Shown here: piece by piece, positions 31,692-43,755 of the stretch
Position numbering within the stretch: position 1 is the stretch's first letter
Layout: each line of letters begins with the position of its first letter
Assembly: GCA_037447655.1 (NCBI GenBank)
Contig: JBBHKE010002758.1
Location: 124,001-188,000, forward strand
DNA length: 64,000 bases
Direction of reading: 5' to 3'
DNA from: Zygnema cylindricum
Taxonomy: Eukaryota; Streptophyta; Zygnematophyceae; Zygnematales; Zygnemataceae
Notes under the pieces: model-generated
Seen by the model: only the letters and a program-made list of their open reading frames with translations
Told to the model about the DNA's origin: nothing
Database searches by the model: none
Position numbers and translations under genes: made by a program

Positions 31692-32277
31692 TTACCATTG
31701 CATTACAATTGCTAGTAATTCTTTTTCTTGTGTTGAATAGTTCTTTTCAGCATCATTGAATTTCCTAGACTGAAAAGCAACTGGATGAAAATGTTTGCCG
31801 ACTTTTTGACTTATGACTGCACCTAGATCTTTATCAGATGCATCTGTAGTGATCAAAACTTCAAATTCCCCAGCAGGACCAAGATACACCAATGTAGGGG
31901 CAGAGGGCAACTTCCCTTTTAGTTCCTCGAAATCTCTCTCATGATCGGCCCCCCACACAAATGTCTCTGCTCCCGAAGTAAATCCGTCAAAGGTGCGGCG
32001 ATCATATTGAAGTTCTTGATAAATTTCTTGAAAAAGTGGCCAATCTCAAAAATGGTCTACCTACTGTGACATTAGTGAGTTGCTTCGAATCGTGGATTGC
32101 AGTAATTTTGGATGGATCTGTTTTAACACCTTCCCCACTAACTATATGTCCCAAAAATAATTGTTCACTTTTACGAAAACTGTATTTTGATAATTTTCTT
32201 TCCCTTAACCTTTCGAACACTTTCGTTAAATGAATTACATGTCGTTCTTTAGATTCACTATAAATTAGAATAACCAT
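31692..32277 (-). pseudogene. Ty3/gypsy RT end and RNase H, decayed
   Basis: 32277-32002 continues the RT thumb (HLTKVFERLRERKL, then FLGHIVSGEGVKTDPSKI). 31958-31692 is the RNase H start, with FEVLITTDASDKDLGAVISQ, FHPVAFQSRKF and STQEKELLAIV. The Asp of TTDAS and the Glu of KELLAI correspond to the catalytic metal-binding residues of this family. Frames are broken between the parts. Confidence 0.8.
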
Positions 32278-32794
32278 CTATGAAAACCTTAGCAAACACA
32301 TCTATGTAATCTGAAAAGGTTTGGTTCATTAATCTTTGGTAAGTAAGCACTGTATTCGTTAAGCCAAACGACATCACTATCTATTCAAAATGGCCAACCC
32401 TAGTCGTAAAAGCAGTTTTATCAACAACCTCGGTTCTAATTGGCACCTGATTGAAGCCACTACGCAGATCAATTAACAAAAATACTTTAGCACTTTTTAA
32501 AGGATCTATCAAATCATAAATTAAAGGTAACAGATACTTATCCATCACTGTAATCTTGTTCAGAGTCCGATAGTCGACACACATTCTCAACGTTGCGTCC
32601 TTTTTTTTGACAAAGAGAATTGGTGCTCCGTACGTTGATTTGTTTAGCTGAATATGTCCTTTCTCTAGAAGCTCATTGATCTGTTTCTTTAACTCCTCTT
32701 GCTCAAAGAAACTATGCTTATAAATTCTTGTGATAGGAGGATTACATCCAGGTTCAAGGTTAATAACATGTTCCACATCTCGGGAAGGTGACAT
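32278..32794 (-). pseudogene. Ty3/gypsy reverse transcriptase, decayed
   Basis: 32794-32381 encodes the RT fingers and palm: [35 protein letters not shown], then [15 protein letters not shown] with the first catalytic Asp. The second palm signature near 32265-32280 reads VFID and then loses frame by a small indel, so the paired Asp box is broken. This belongs to the same element as the RNase H and integrase to its left. Confidence 0.85.
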
Positions 32795-33269
32795 TTTTGA
32801 GTGTAAATCACTCGGGAAAACATCTCGAAATTAAAAAATCAAATGTGTAACTACAGCATCAGATGTACTAATGTCAGTTACAAAATCAGCTTTTAGTTTT
32901 TCAAGATTTTTAGTGGCGGCTGGTTTACCAATGACATCAATGTTAGTGTTTTCTCCCCCCCTTTCATCAGTAACTGCCTCAGTTACTAATAACAAGAAAA
33001 CATGATTTGTTTTATCTTTCAAATGCTTTTTCAGTTGTTTAGCTGAAATCAAACCTTCCACTACCAGTTTGTTTATATTATTTATATGATTCTTATGAAT
33101 TTTCTTTGAAGGTAATAAGGGCAAAACCTTCCAACCTTTTTCAGACTTCACTTTTAATGTTTTAATTTCCCTATTAATTTGAGGATTATGTTCAATTAAT
33201 CAAAGCTTTCCCATAATTAGTTCCTCACTTCCCGAATTCATTATTTCACACAACTTTCATTTTATGACC

Positions 33270-33662
33270 CTAGATATCAACTTCTATTGTGTCATTTTGT
33301 AAGTCTAATATAGACTTATTACCATTTGCCACTTGATCATGTAAACGCTTTTCCCTTATGACAGTAGGAATTTTATTTTCCTCTACAAAGTTATATGAAA
33401 TAAAATTATGTGTTGCACTTGAATCAACTATTACTCTAAACGGTTTTCTTTCCTCTAAAGACTCGAATCTGATCAAACTGTGTCTAGTGTCATCGTTACT
33501 TAACTGTTCTAACATAGGTCTATTGTTGAGAATTTCATCACAAGGATTCTTCAAACTATGCAGTGGAGTAATAATCATAATAAATTTAGCTATCCTAGCC
33601 GTTCCACTCATTAATTTGCCCTCCAGAGTTAACTCTATAACCTTTGGATTTGGTCGACTCAA
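33270..33662 (-). pseudogene. Ty3/gypsy aspartic protease region
   Basis: Frame of 130 codons containing FRVIVDSSATHNFIS, the retropepsin-like active-site segment of plant gypsy elements (usual form D-S-G-A-T-H-N-F; the Gly is Ser here, so catalysis is doubtful). It lies between the zinc knuckles (33.8-34.0 kb) and RT (32.8 kb), as expected for gag-pro-pol order. The stretch 32831-33151 is a further broken part of the protease-RT linker. Confidence 0.75.
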
Positions 33663-33789
33663 CTGAGGACTTTCAACTAGTACTTTCCGTTTCCCACTTT
33701 CTGGGCTTTTTGCTTAGCTAGGTATTATGCAATATCTTCTTAGAGACCTTCATTGACATCGACAGTTTTGAGAGAACTTTTATTTGTAC

Positions 33790-34150
33790 ATTCTTTAATG
33801 TAGTGATCTAGACCTCCGCATTTGAAAAAAAATACTTTCTTTTTGGGTTTTGTGCACTCCTTACTAAAATCTCCTTCCTCTCCACAGTTATAACCGTTTA
33901 TCATTTTCAGTTGTGCACACTCAAATGCCCTATGACCTATTTTTTGACAAATAGTGCATGTGGGAATGGTAAAATTGGGTTTTTGAGCAGTAATTCTCCG
34001 TTTAAGACTATTAATGTATCCCCCTCTATCGTGAAATTTATTTCCTCCATTAACATTCTGTCCACCCTTTTGATTTTCTTGAAGTTATTGTGCCTATTCA
34101 CAAGACGCGCATTCAAAACCTCTTCCACATATTCCTAATCACCCCATTTT
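33790..34150 (-). pseudogene. Ty3/gypsy gag end with CCHC knuckles
   Basis: Minus strand near 33953 reads CTICQKIGHRAFEC, a perfect C-X2-C-X4-H-X4-C knuckle. It is followed by NCGEEGDFSKEC and KCGGLDHYIKEC, two knuckles that have lost one or more of the zinc ligands. Three knuckles in a row are unusual but known in plant gypsy gag proteins. Upstream gag sequence to about 34400 is too decayed to follow. Confidence 0.65.
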
Positions 34151-35220
34151 GATACTTCATTGAAATTACCCCTGAGTGATCGAGTTTTCAGATTATACCC
34201 CAAGTAATCCTCTAATTCCAATGCTTTATCATGTAATTCTTTCAAATTATTGATTTTTTTATGTTCCAGTTTTGATTTTAGCATAGGATTGAGATTGTTA
34301 AAAAAAAACGCAACTTAGACATTTCATCAAGCAAACTTATGACATAAATGCTAGATGAGTCAAATTTTACAATATAATCCTTCATAGATCTAGTTTCTTA
34401 AAGTTCAACCATTTTTTTTTTCATTTTGGATTTATAAGTGACAGACAACAAATGCGATTTGATCTCTACCTACTACCTCCTCTTAACCTCCCTTTTATAA
34501 AGTATCTTTCTTTCCAACTTAGGTTAGTTTCCTTAGGAAGACTTATTGACTCTTTCCCCCCTTATACAGGAACACTCACCCTCTCCTCCTTCCTCGCTTA
34601 AAAAACACTCCTCCTGTCCATAACCCCCCTTTCCTCCCTATTTTTTCACAAAAACACAAAATGCATAGGAGAAAGCCAAGCAAGTCTAAGTAAAGAGATT
34701 GTGTTGCGAGCATTATTTGGTCCCGTAGAGACATCGCCTTTTCGACACGTAGGGGAAATTGTTGACACTAAATGATAACTTCGTATTCCATCACCACATC
34801 GTCGCGCCACAGTTACTAAATCGTGTAGCGGCTTATCACATTGACAACGACGTGACGCGCATCGCAAAACCCCCTCGGGCCTCCACTGTATCGGAATGCG
34901 ATGTGCATCTCCACATCGATAAGCGAGATTGGCGATACTGAACTCATCCCTTTCTGTAGTGCAGTACAAAATTTATTTTTAAGATTGAACTTTCATTGGT
35001 AGACACGGGATACTGAGTTAATGAGATTCAGTATGTTAGAGGTGATTGAGTCCGTACTATGTAGGACTTGCCCCGAAGATCGCCGCCGGTACACATTTTG
35101 TTGGGGGAATTTGAACAATTCTGCGCGTCCTTTTCAAACTTCTGAACTGTTCGCGTCAAACAACATCAAAAAGTTTGAACTACGCAAAATGGGATTTATC
35201 TGAGGCTCATATTACATTAG
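34151..35220. other. Unassigned, probably gypsy gag/LTR remains
   Basis: No reliable frame. The stretch 34640-34970 is GC-richer and has an apparent dyad-rich composition (repeated CGATG / CATCG words), which could be LTR. The gypsy element has no identified LTR on either side. From about 35040 the base composition rises in GC towards the LON2 promoter. Confidence 0.35.
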
Positions 35221-35783
35221 GGGTGGGTGGATGCTCTTTCCAGCTTCTAGGAGACATCCGTACCGGACAGATTTCCACAAGCGTCGAACCCTAGAAATTC
35301 GAGCGAGCTGGGACGCTGGACTGTGGACAGGACGGCGTCGCGCAACGGGAACGGAACGAGAGCACATGTGTCGGGGTCCGCATCGTCGGTCTCTCCGCTC
35401 CTGCCAACGTGCGGCTCTCGTCTGCTGACTAGCGGCCATGTCAGAGCTGACTGGACGCCTACAAGGCCCTGATTGCCTCAATATCCCTGCGGGACCACTT
35501 CGCCGACCATGACCACTATCTTGTTTCCATTCCACGTGGCAGGGACATCCCTCTCACGCTCTGTTTTTTTACAGAATGAAAGAGGAGTGACACGTGGTGA
35601 CCGCTCATCCCATCTTTCCCCAGTGTTCGTAGAGAAGCGTGCGAGCGAGCAATGGCAGCGGCCTGCAGCGCGTCGGATGCGACCGCATAGCTCGCATCTC
35701 CTGGTCCTGCCGTACCGGATAAAGCCGATGACGCAGAGATATGAGGCTGGGAGGCTGGAGAGGGCGTGAGCGACAATTCCGCC
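35220..35783 (+). promoter_or_regulatory. GC-rich upstream region of LON2
   Basis: Markedly GC-richer than the neighbouring repeats, ending at the LON2 start codon. It contains several CACGTGG/CACGTGG-like words (35533-35540 CCACGTGG, 35591-35598 ACACGTGG), the core of plant G-box elements. No clear TATA box was identified. Frames on both strands here are by-products of the GC content. Promoter status is inferred from position only. Confidence 0.4.
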
Positions 35784-38700
35784 ATGGCAGCAGCGGCAGC
35801 GGAGGAGGTTGTGCAGCTTCCTGCGAAGCTTCCTATTCTTCCCTTCCGCAACGGAGTGCTGCTGCCTGGAGCTGTCGTCCGACTGCGATGCACTTCGCCT
35901 ACAAGGTAAGGGAGCTCTCCTGACATGCTAAGCACCACAGGTTTGCTTGCAAGAGATTTGGTATCAGAGTCTCTTCACTCGTTCATCTGTAATAATGGTC
36001 ACTGGAGGGAATGTTAGAGAGCGCCTTTGCTTCATCATTCAAGGTTGAACTGCTGGTCTTTTAGCAAATTGAGAAAGGGAACTCTCCTGGCACGGGATAA
36101 TGACATAAGCATTGTGAAACATTGAAGCAAAGACACATGGTCTCTCGGCTCTAGTTTCAGGAACCTTTGAAGCTTTGGATTTGAAAAACAAAATTGCATC
36201 TGCGCCCACCACAGAATTGGCACTGCATGCAAAATTTATGTCACAAGCCGTCTCCCTCTATTTTTGACCACAGTGTCTGGACAAAAACAGTCTTGAAGAC
36301 ACAGGGCATATGCTTACCTGTTCAAACGAGATGGTTTCCTGAGGCTGCAGTGTTAGGCTGGTGGAGCAAGAACTTTGGCAAAAGTCCCAGCATGGCCTTG
36401 TGGGCGTGGTGCCGGCATGGGATAGCACCAATTCTCACTCCAAGGCCTCCTCCATAGCCTCGGAAACCGCAAAAACTGCTCCATCATCGGCATTGGAGTC
36501 TCCAGGAGGAAAGGTTGCAGCGAAAGCAAAAGGGGAGGAGTCTCGCCTTACCGACTTTCAGCTGCCGGTCGGGCCATCTTTGACAGATCCTGTGCAATGG
36601 CATCCCAGGTGTGTTTCTTTGACTTGGCCTTACATGCCCAGTCACGAGTTGAAGCAACGACTGCGAGGTTCTTACAAAGTAAAAGAATTAGGAGGCCGAA
36701 AACAGTTTTTGTGGTCGTGTAGTCAAAGTGGTCATCTTTGCTAGTTGTTTCTCTGAAATTAATGCAATAAGGTACCCTCTCAAGACTGTGTTCCTGTGGA
36801 TTCCATCGGCAACATGACATGTGCCACTTGAAGATGTACCTTCCTGCCCATTTCTAACAGAACCTGGCAATTGTCAGAATATCAATTCGGATAAACTGTC
36901 AAGTTTCCAGACAATAACAACATTTGTCCAAATTTCTTGCACATAGGGGAGTAGCAGCACGTGCCTTGCACGTGTCTCGATCGACAGAAAAACGAAGTGG
37001 ACGAGCTGTGTATAGTGTTGTGCTTCAGGGCCTCTGTCGAATTGGAGTCGAGACACTGAATGCCCGAGGCCCGTACCACACAGCACAAGTCAAGCAGCTT
37101 GACTATTTTCCAATAGCAGGTGTGCATCTGAACTCTAGCCACAGTTTTTTTCCATTGAGAGTGCCGCCCAATTTCACAAGATGGCCATTCGGTGCTTGTG
37201 ACAGTTTCCTATGTTTATGGAAGTGTAAGGCTGTTTATGTCGGACATTCTGTTGGCTGTGCACTTTCTCCTGTCAAAGTATCCTGGGTTTAATTTATTGG
37301 ATAGTTTAGTAGCTGCTATAATGTTTAATGTTCAGGTTCTGTACAGGCCACCAGGCTACAGCTGTCAGTGATCTGCATGTGCTCAGACCGAAGTTTTTGA
37401 GTAGACTGTACTCGCTAGTAGGTGGGAAGCAGGTGGAACGCGATCGCCAGCTGCAAGTTCTTACGGGTGAATTAAAAGGCACGGCGCGTGAAATGATTGC
37501 TGCATTGGAGAAGGTGTGTATGGACACCTGGAAGCAAGCTGTTACTTTTTGACATTCAGTTATATTCTCAGAGAGTAATTTTGTGTGCTTTTCGGAAGAC
37601 ACTTGTGAAGGATTTTGTGGTGACAAAATTCCCTGCTCTTGTTTCAGCGACATCGCAAACTGGGAGGTGCTCGTATGCTTTTGGAAACTGCTCCGGTGAA
37701 CCGCCTCGCAGATGTACTTGTGGCCTCTGTGGAGGGAGGCTTCGAAGAGCGTCTGGCCCTCTTGGATGCGATTGATTTGCGGAGCCGTTTGGCAATTGCT
37801 ATTGATGTTCTCTCAACTTACCTCCAGGCATGTTTGTATCTGCTTGTGGGTGAGGTATTGTAATGTGGACGTTTAGGAGGTTTCATGGTAATAAACGGCC
37901 CTGTAAAGAGAAGGGAAAGCAGCTGGCGTGGCAGTTATCTTATTGCTGCTAGGCATTGGCAAAAGTAGAGGATAGTCGCACATTTGTGAATTACTCAGTA
38001 TCATCACTGATTGGGCTACAGGGAGCACGCGAGTCTGCAGAACCTACTTCAAGGCGACGGGAATGGAGGGAAAGGGAGTAAGAGTGGCCTCGACAAAGAC
38101 GCATCTCAACTGCAGCAAATTTCGGGCATTCAGGTGCTTTTCCTTGTCAAGGGTGTAGCAAAGCAGACAAAAAACTCGAAACAATTATCTGAGCACATGG
38201 ACAATCCTTTTTTATGCAACTGCTTTTGCCTTGTCTTGGGATGTGGTACAGGGAGGGCAGATGAGAAATCTGCAGGATCCACTGGGTGGTAGTGACAACT
38301 CCATGGATGATGACGAGGATGTGGCGTCCCTGGAGCAGAAATTGGAGAAGGCAGGCATGCCGGCCAATGTCTGGAAGCATGCACAGCGGGAAGCTCGGTG
38401 AGAAGGAATGCCAAATTCTGCAAATTGGGGCATTCTCGGACTAAGCAAACTCTTAGCTGGTTTGGTGATCTAGCATGGGCAGGTATCTACTGCTTTTGTT
38501 TCGAAAGTTCAGTTTATGACAGATTATATGTTCAAGGCTTGGGAAAGGAATGGTGTGTGTTAAAGGATCATCGTGGGAAACACGTAAAAAATTCACTCGA
38601 TAAACTGATGCCTGTGAAGCATCAACTAGTCATCTAGTCACCTGATTCGTCGCCTTTGTGTTCTTGCAAATAGAAATTTTTCTTTGTGCAACCAATAGTT

Positions 38701-41700
38701 ATAGCCTGTGGTTTGCAGTTTTGTGTCTTGCAGTCGGCAACGGAATTGAAGTTCCATACACTTGTGCACCTGGAATGTATTCTTATAGCTGGCAACGTAA
38801 ATGCAATTTTGCATTTCTGCAAGTGGAAGGTTTTCTTGTTGTAATGAACAGTTACGGGCCTTGATTTGTTCAAGGTAGTGGCAGCTGGCAAGAGAACTGG
38901 TGACAGAACTGAAGTTCCATGCTTTCTGCAGGAGACTGCGGAAAATGCCGGCTCAGGCTCCGGGTCATGCGAGTGCCAGACAGTATCTGGAGCTTCTGGC
39001 AGATCTGCCCTGGCAGGCATCCGCTTCAGAGGGCAACATCGACTTGGCAGTAGCGAAAAGGCGTCTGGACTCGGCACATTTTGGGCTGCCTCGTGTAAAA
39101 CAGCGCATACTAGAGTATATTGCAGTTCGGAAGGTAAGTTCGTGATGACAAGCAATTGTAGGTCTCTTATTAAAGAGGATTTGCCGTTGAGCTTTTAGAA
39201 TACAGTTACAGGTGCATCTGGCCTGTTGTCGAATCCATTTTATGTGTATGGTTGAAAAATGTCAGTAAGTGCATGTACGTGTGGAAAGAGTATGAATGTT
39301 TGTGAAGGGGAATGATAAGCTTCATGGACGTCTTCCTCCTGGGATACTATCAACTAATTGAGTTACTTTGATTTTGGTGTCTGTGCGTCTCATGGTGCGG
39401 TCTTGTCAAAATACGCAACACACACAAATACCTGAACGGTTTTGGTTCAGCTGTGAGAGCTTTATGTGTTGGTTGACATATGCTGTTCTGAGGGTTTTAA
39501 CTGTGCGGCGATGTATAGTCTGAAATAGATGATTTTGTTGGGTGCAGTTGAAGCCAGATGCAATGGGTCCGGTCCTCTGCTTTGTGGGTCCTCCTGGCGT
39601 GGGAAAGACCTCCTTAGCGTCCTCAATTGCGGCAGCTCTCGGTCGTCGTTTTATACGAATTTCCCTTGGAGGAGTGAAGGACGAGGCTGATATTCGAGGG
39701 CATCGTCGAACCTACGTTGGAAGCATGCCTGGACGTCTCATTGATGGAATAAAGGTTTGTTCAAACGCTCTTATGTTCAAAGTGGTTTGGATATGAAAAC
39801 CATGTATTAAACAGAATCGAACTAGATCTACGAGCTGCTGCCTTTTCTATTGAGCACTTGGTGGAGTTTTTAGACAGAAAGGTTGTGAAGGTTATGTGTG
39901 CGTCAATGTTATACAGTTTGTGCATTACCAGTGGAAGTCAAAAAGTGACAAGTCAAGGTTTGTTTTTTGCATAAACTAGATGCGTTTGCACGCTGTGTTT
40001 CCGTCTTCTTTTTTGTTTCTATTTTGTTAGGTTCATTACAATATTATTAACAATTTGGCAGGAAAGTGGTGTTAAGGTCTTCAATTGATGGCTATAGCTA
40101 TTGATGTTGTTATCCATGACTTACGTACTTGTGAAACTGTATGAATGCTTTAACATAGCTTGGGAGATGCCTCTCTGATGCTGCTTCTTTTCATGTTCCA
40201 ATCCAGACCAAAAGTATGGAACTTTCTTGGGTGTAATGCAGAAAGTGGGAGTAAACAATCCAGTGATGCTTCTGGATGAGATCGACAAAACGGGAATGGA
40301 TGCCCGGGGGGATCCTGCTGCGGCTCTGTTGGAGGTTCTGGATCCAGAACAAAACCGCTTCTTCACAGACCAGTATCCTCTTGAACTCGTTAACATGGTT
40401 ACCGTTTCATTTCTTGAGCTTGTTATGTAAATGGTAGATTGCTGCTGGTAGAGTGCATATCGGCGATTTGACAAAACTGAGAAGTTATCAGTAATTGTAT
40501 CTGTAGTTTGCGATCGATGGAAAAGAAAGGATGATTATCATTTTGTCCGACAAACACCAAAAAATAAAAGTAACACATTGTCAAGAACTGATAGGAACGG
40601 ATGTACTTGAAAATTACAGGTATGGTAAATGATCGACAATACGGCTGCAAAAAATGTCCAAAGTGAATACGTCTTTGTACGCAAAAATATTAAGGGAAAC
40701 TTGTCATTGGCTGGGTTGGCCATGGCAACGTGGATCAACATGCTCATCGATATATATCCCGCGAAAATAACTTTTGTACTTACTGGTAGCGTACATTTAG
40801 TCGTTCATGATTCTCTATTCTTCCAGTATATTGCTGATATGTTCGCGAACAATTTCATCAAATCAACATTTTTAACCAGTAGTCTTTTAAAAAACTCAGA
40901 TTGTTCAATGGTAAAAATGCCGTCATGTCAAGTCTCAAGTATTGCTTGTGCGAAAATTGCTGAAGTATGCAAGTTCTAGGATTTGTTCCAAACTCTTTTG
41001 TTTAGAAGAGTTCAGAGAGGTCCTTAACAGAAGTCCAGCTACTTGGGAGTTCCGTTTGACTTATCTCGGGTGGTATTTGTGGCGACTGCCAATCGGTCCT
41101 CTCCTATTCCTGCCCCTCTGTTGGACCGAATGGAGGTTATTGAGCTCCCTGGCTACACTCCTGAGGAGAAGCATCGAATTGCGGTTCGCCACCTCATCCC
41201 ACGAATTCTAGAGCAAAACGGTATCACAAAACGGCATCTTCATATTCAGGATGTGCGTTCCACTCTCATTCCCTCACCTTTTCAATCCCCGATATCTAAC
41301 CCCTGGTATCTGTCTCGGTTTGTGTGTTTTACTGTGCAAGTGTATACTGTCCAAGATCATGAACAACAACATCATCTTTCAAGAGTCTCCTTCCAGGCCG
41401 TTGTCTGTTCATTTTCCATGGTCTAGCCATTCAAATTTGACTGTATTTAAACTTTTCTGGCTGTGGTAATCTTATCATGTGCAGCACATGGTGGAAACCC
41501 TAATTCAGAGATATACTCGTGAGGCCGGGGTTCGAAATCTGAGCCGCCACCTGTCGGCCCTTGCCCGAGCGGCAGCAGTCCGGGTGGCCGAGTCACGTCA
41601 TGCATTGCACCTCACCAGGGAGACTGTGGCGGGAGGAGAAGGGATGATAGAGGGGACGGGAGAGGGGGCAGAGGTCGAAATGGAGATGGAGGCTCTGGGA

Positions 41701-42428
41701 ATGCTGGTAAGACTTAAAATATGGTAGGATGGGAATTCAAGAATGGCGGTCTTTTTTTTTTTTTTAATTTGCATCGGTTTTGGTAGCGATAGAGGGTGGA
41801 GGATGGGGTTTTTTCGCTGTATGCGAAAGTTCAGATAGAGGTCTTTGGTTTTAGTTATGGCGAATCTACGTAATGGGGATGTTTCTCTGTTGCGATTGGA
41901 ACTACACAGGGCACAGAAATCGCGGAAGCCATGGTGGAAATGGAGCCTTTGGAGGTGGATGAAGCCGTCATGGAAGCCGTGTTGGGTGTGAGTGTGCCCT
42001 CTTTTGACTTAATTTTCTCCCTTCTGAGACTCCTTTCTTATCATCTTATAGGATTCCCGCTTTTAGTACTCTGCTTTCTTCTGCTTGTGTCCCCTGCGGT
42101 TCCTTCCTCCCTAGGCATTTCTACCTTTCTCATCCTCTCTTGAAATGTACCCACAAGATTTTGTGGTTGAAACTTTCCATGTCTTCCTTCTATTGCAGAC
42201 TGATATGTCCTGTACCTCTTTTATTTTTTGCAGCCTCCGAAGTTTGATGGAAAGGAGGCGGCGGAGCGTGTGGCGACGCCAGGTGTCGCTGTGGGATTGG
42301 TTTGGACGGCAGTGGGAGGAGAAGTGCAGTTTGTGGAGGCCACCAGCATGAGGGGGAAGGGCGACCTCCAGCTCACAGGGCAACTGGGGGATGTGATCAA
42401 AGAGTCGGCACAGATCGCCCTCACTTGG
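35784..42428 (+). CDS. LON2: Peroxisomal-type Lon protease (LON2), 14 exons, protease domain not found
   Basis: LON2 is an ATP-dependent serine protease and chaperone of the peroxisome matrix. Exons with consistent GT-AG sites and phases: 35784-35905, 36351-36608, 36947-37119, 37422-37513, 37648-37835, 38022-38133, 38252-38397, 38932-39133, 39548-39754, 40242-40372, 41039-41252, 41485-41706, 41910-41987, 42234-42428 (780 codons). The start gives [20 protein letters not shown], matching the usual LON2 N-terminus. Walker [10 protein letters not shown] is in exon 9, Walker [10 protein letters not shown] in exon 10, sensor FVATANR and the [14 protein letters not shown] segment in exon 11. The last exon ends SAQIALTW, just before the usual proteolytic domain. 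That domain (PKDGPSAG Ser site, Lys partner) and the SKL-type tail are not found. Plant LON2 is near 890 residues. Exons 5-6 also lack the usual conserved linker segment. Splice sites are by eye. Confidence 0.88.
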
Positions 42429-43755
42429 GTAGGACATCCCCCCCCCCTCTCTCTCTCTCTCTCCCTCTCTCCCTAGGATCTATTTTGTATGCTGTTAAAT
42501 GAGGTCAGAGGTTGTGAACGAGTATTGTACGGATTCGGTTCTTACACTGAAGAAAATCTTTTTAGTATGGGAAAAAGTAAAAGTAAAAGTTAAAATTAAA
42601 GTTAAAAGTATGCTTAAAAATTATGTTGGACAGTCTATAATGTTAGAATTTTGGAAATACTTTTTAAAGGATTATTAGTACTAAAATGCAGTACACTTTT
42701 GTACTAGACATATAAGTACGGAAAGTGGTTCTACAGTACGGATATTGAAATGCAGTTCAGAAAGTCCAATCCAGTACAGAAAGTGAAATACAGTAATGGA
42801 AAGTCATCTACAGTAAAGGAGGTTCACAGTTTTGCACTATTTCACATTTTCACTGTACTTTTAAGTACACCAGCAATGAGCAGTATTCACTGCTTATTGC
42901 TATATTCTGGTAGTAACTCTAATTTGTTTGTGAATTTTTTCTGGTAAAAAATCACAAAATATTGTCAGGAAGGATACTGTTAAAGGGAGTCGACTGAAAT
43001 CAGTCACGTCACTTTGCTTTTAATCAGCATTATTGGGATTCGCTTTAATACTAACCCTGTTAATAGTGATGAGCAGTGTACATAATCATTACTGGAGTAA
43101 AAAGGTTATTAGCGCTGGGTGTGTATTAGTGTTATTAATTTTAATTCAGATTCGAAAAATGTGTCTGATTCTGAACTGTTCAAAGATTTAGGGTTAAGCA
43201 AAAAACAATTAGTGATATTAATTCTATTTTAGGTTCAAGGGCTAGAATTTTAGGGCAGTGATATAGGGTTATTAACTCGAAGGACGATGCACGCTTTTGA
43301 CTTAAAAAAACTCAAAAGTTTCTTTTCTGGGCGATATCATAATATCGCGATACTATAGCTGACGTATCGAGTATCGATAAACCTCAAAAACCTGTATACT
43401 AGTTATTGGCCCACTATAAACCCCTCAACTAACAATTATTGAGATTGCAATCCTTCAATTATCTGGTTTATTTTTTATTTACATTGTAATTGTTGGTTTA
43501 TCTGACAATCTCTAATTTGGTGTAGCAGGAAGATGTATGGATAATAATAATTGCCTTTTGAAAAAGAATAATAATTGCCTTTTAGGAAGGCTATGTCTTA
43601 AGGGAACCCGATTTGTGTCAATATGGCATCTTTGTCCTTTACTTTTTTTAAGACTTTTTTGTTGTTTTTGGGTTATTTTTGTTTTTAAGTTGTAAGGCCG
43701 TCTTCATTTTTATCGTTTATCTGACATATCTAATTTTGCTATAACAGGAAAACGT
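42429..43755. other. Intergenic or intronic sequence after LON2, no exon found
   Basis: A C/T-rich tract (42439-42474) follows the last recognisable LON2 exon; unspliced reading stops at 42473-42475. Low-complexity GTAAAAGT words occur at 42565-42610 and CAGTAC/GAAAGT words at 42690-42800. A stretch at 43335-43380 resembles the ATCGATATATCG element at 27 kb. About 90 bases are tandemly duplicated at 43498-43575 and 43718-43790 (both contain GTATGGATAATAATAATTGCC). No Lon protease-domain signature in any frame. Confidence 0.6.

Noticed and set aside
35516-35938. 140-codon minus-strand frame at the LON2 start
   Set aside because: It is antisense to LON2 exon 1 and the GC-rich promoter; the sense exon matches a known family and splices in phase.
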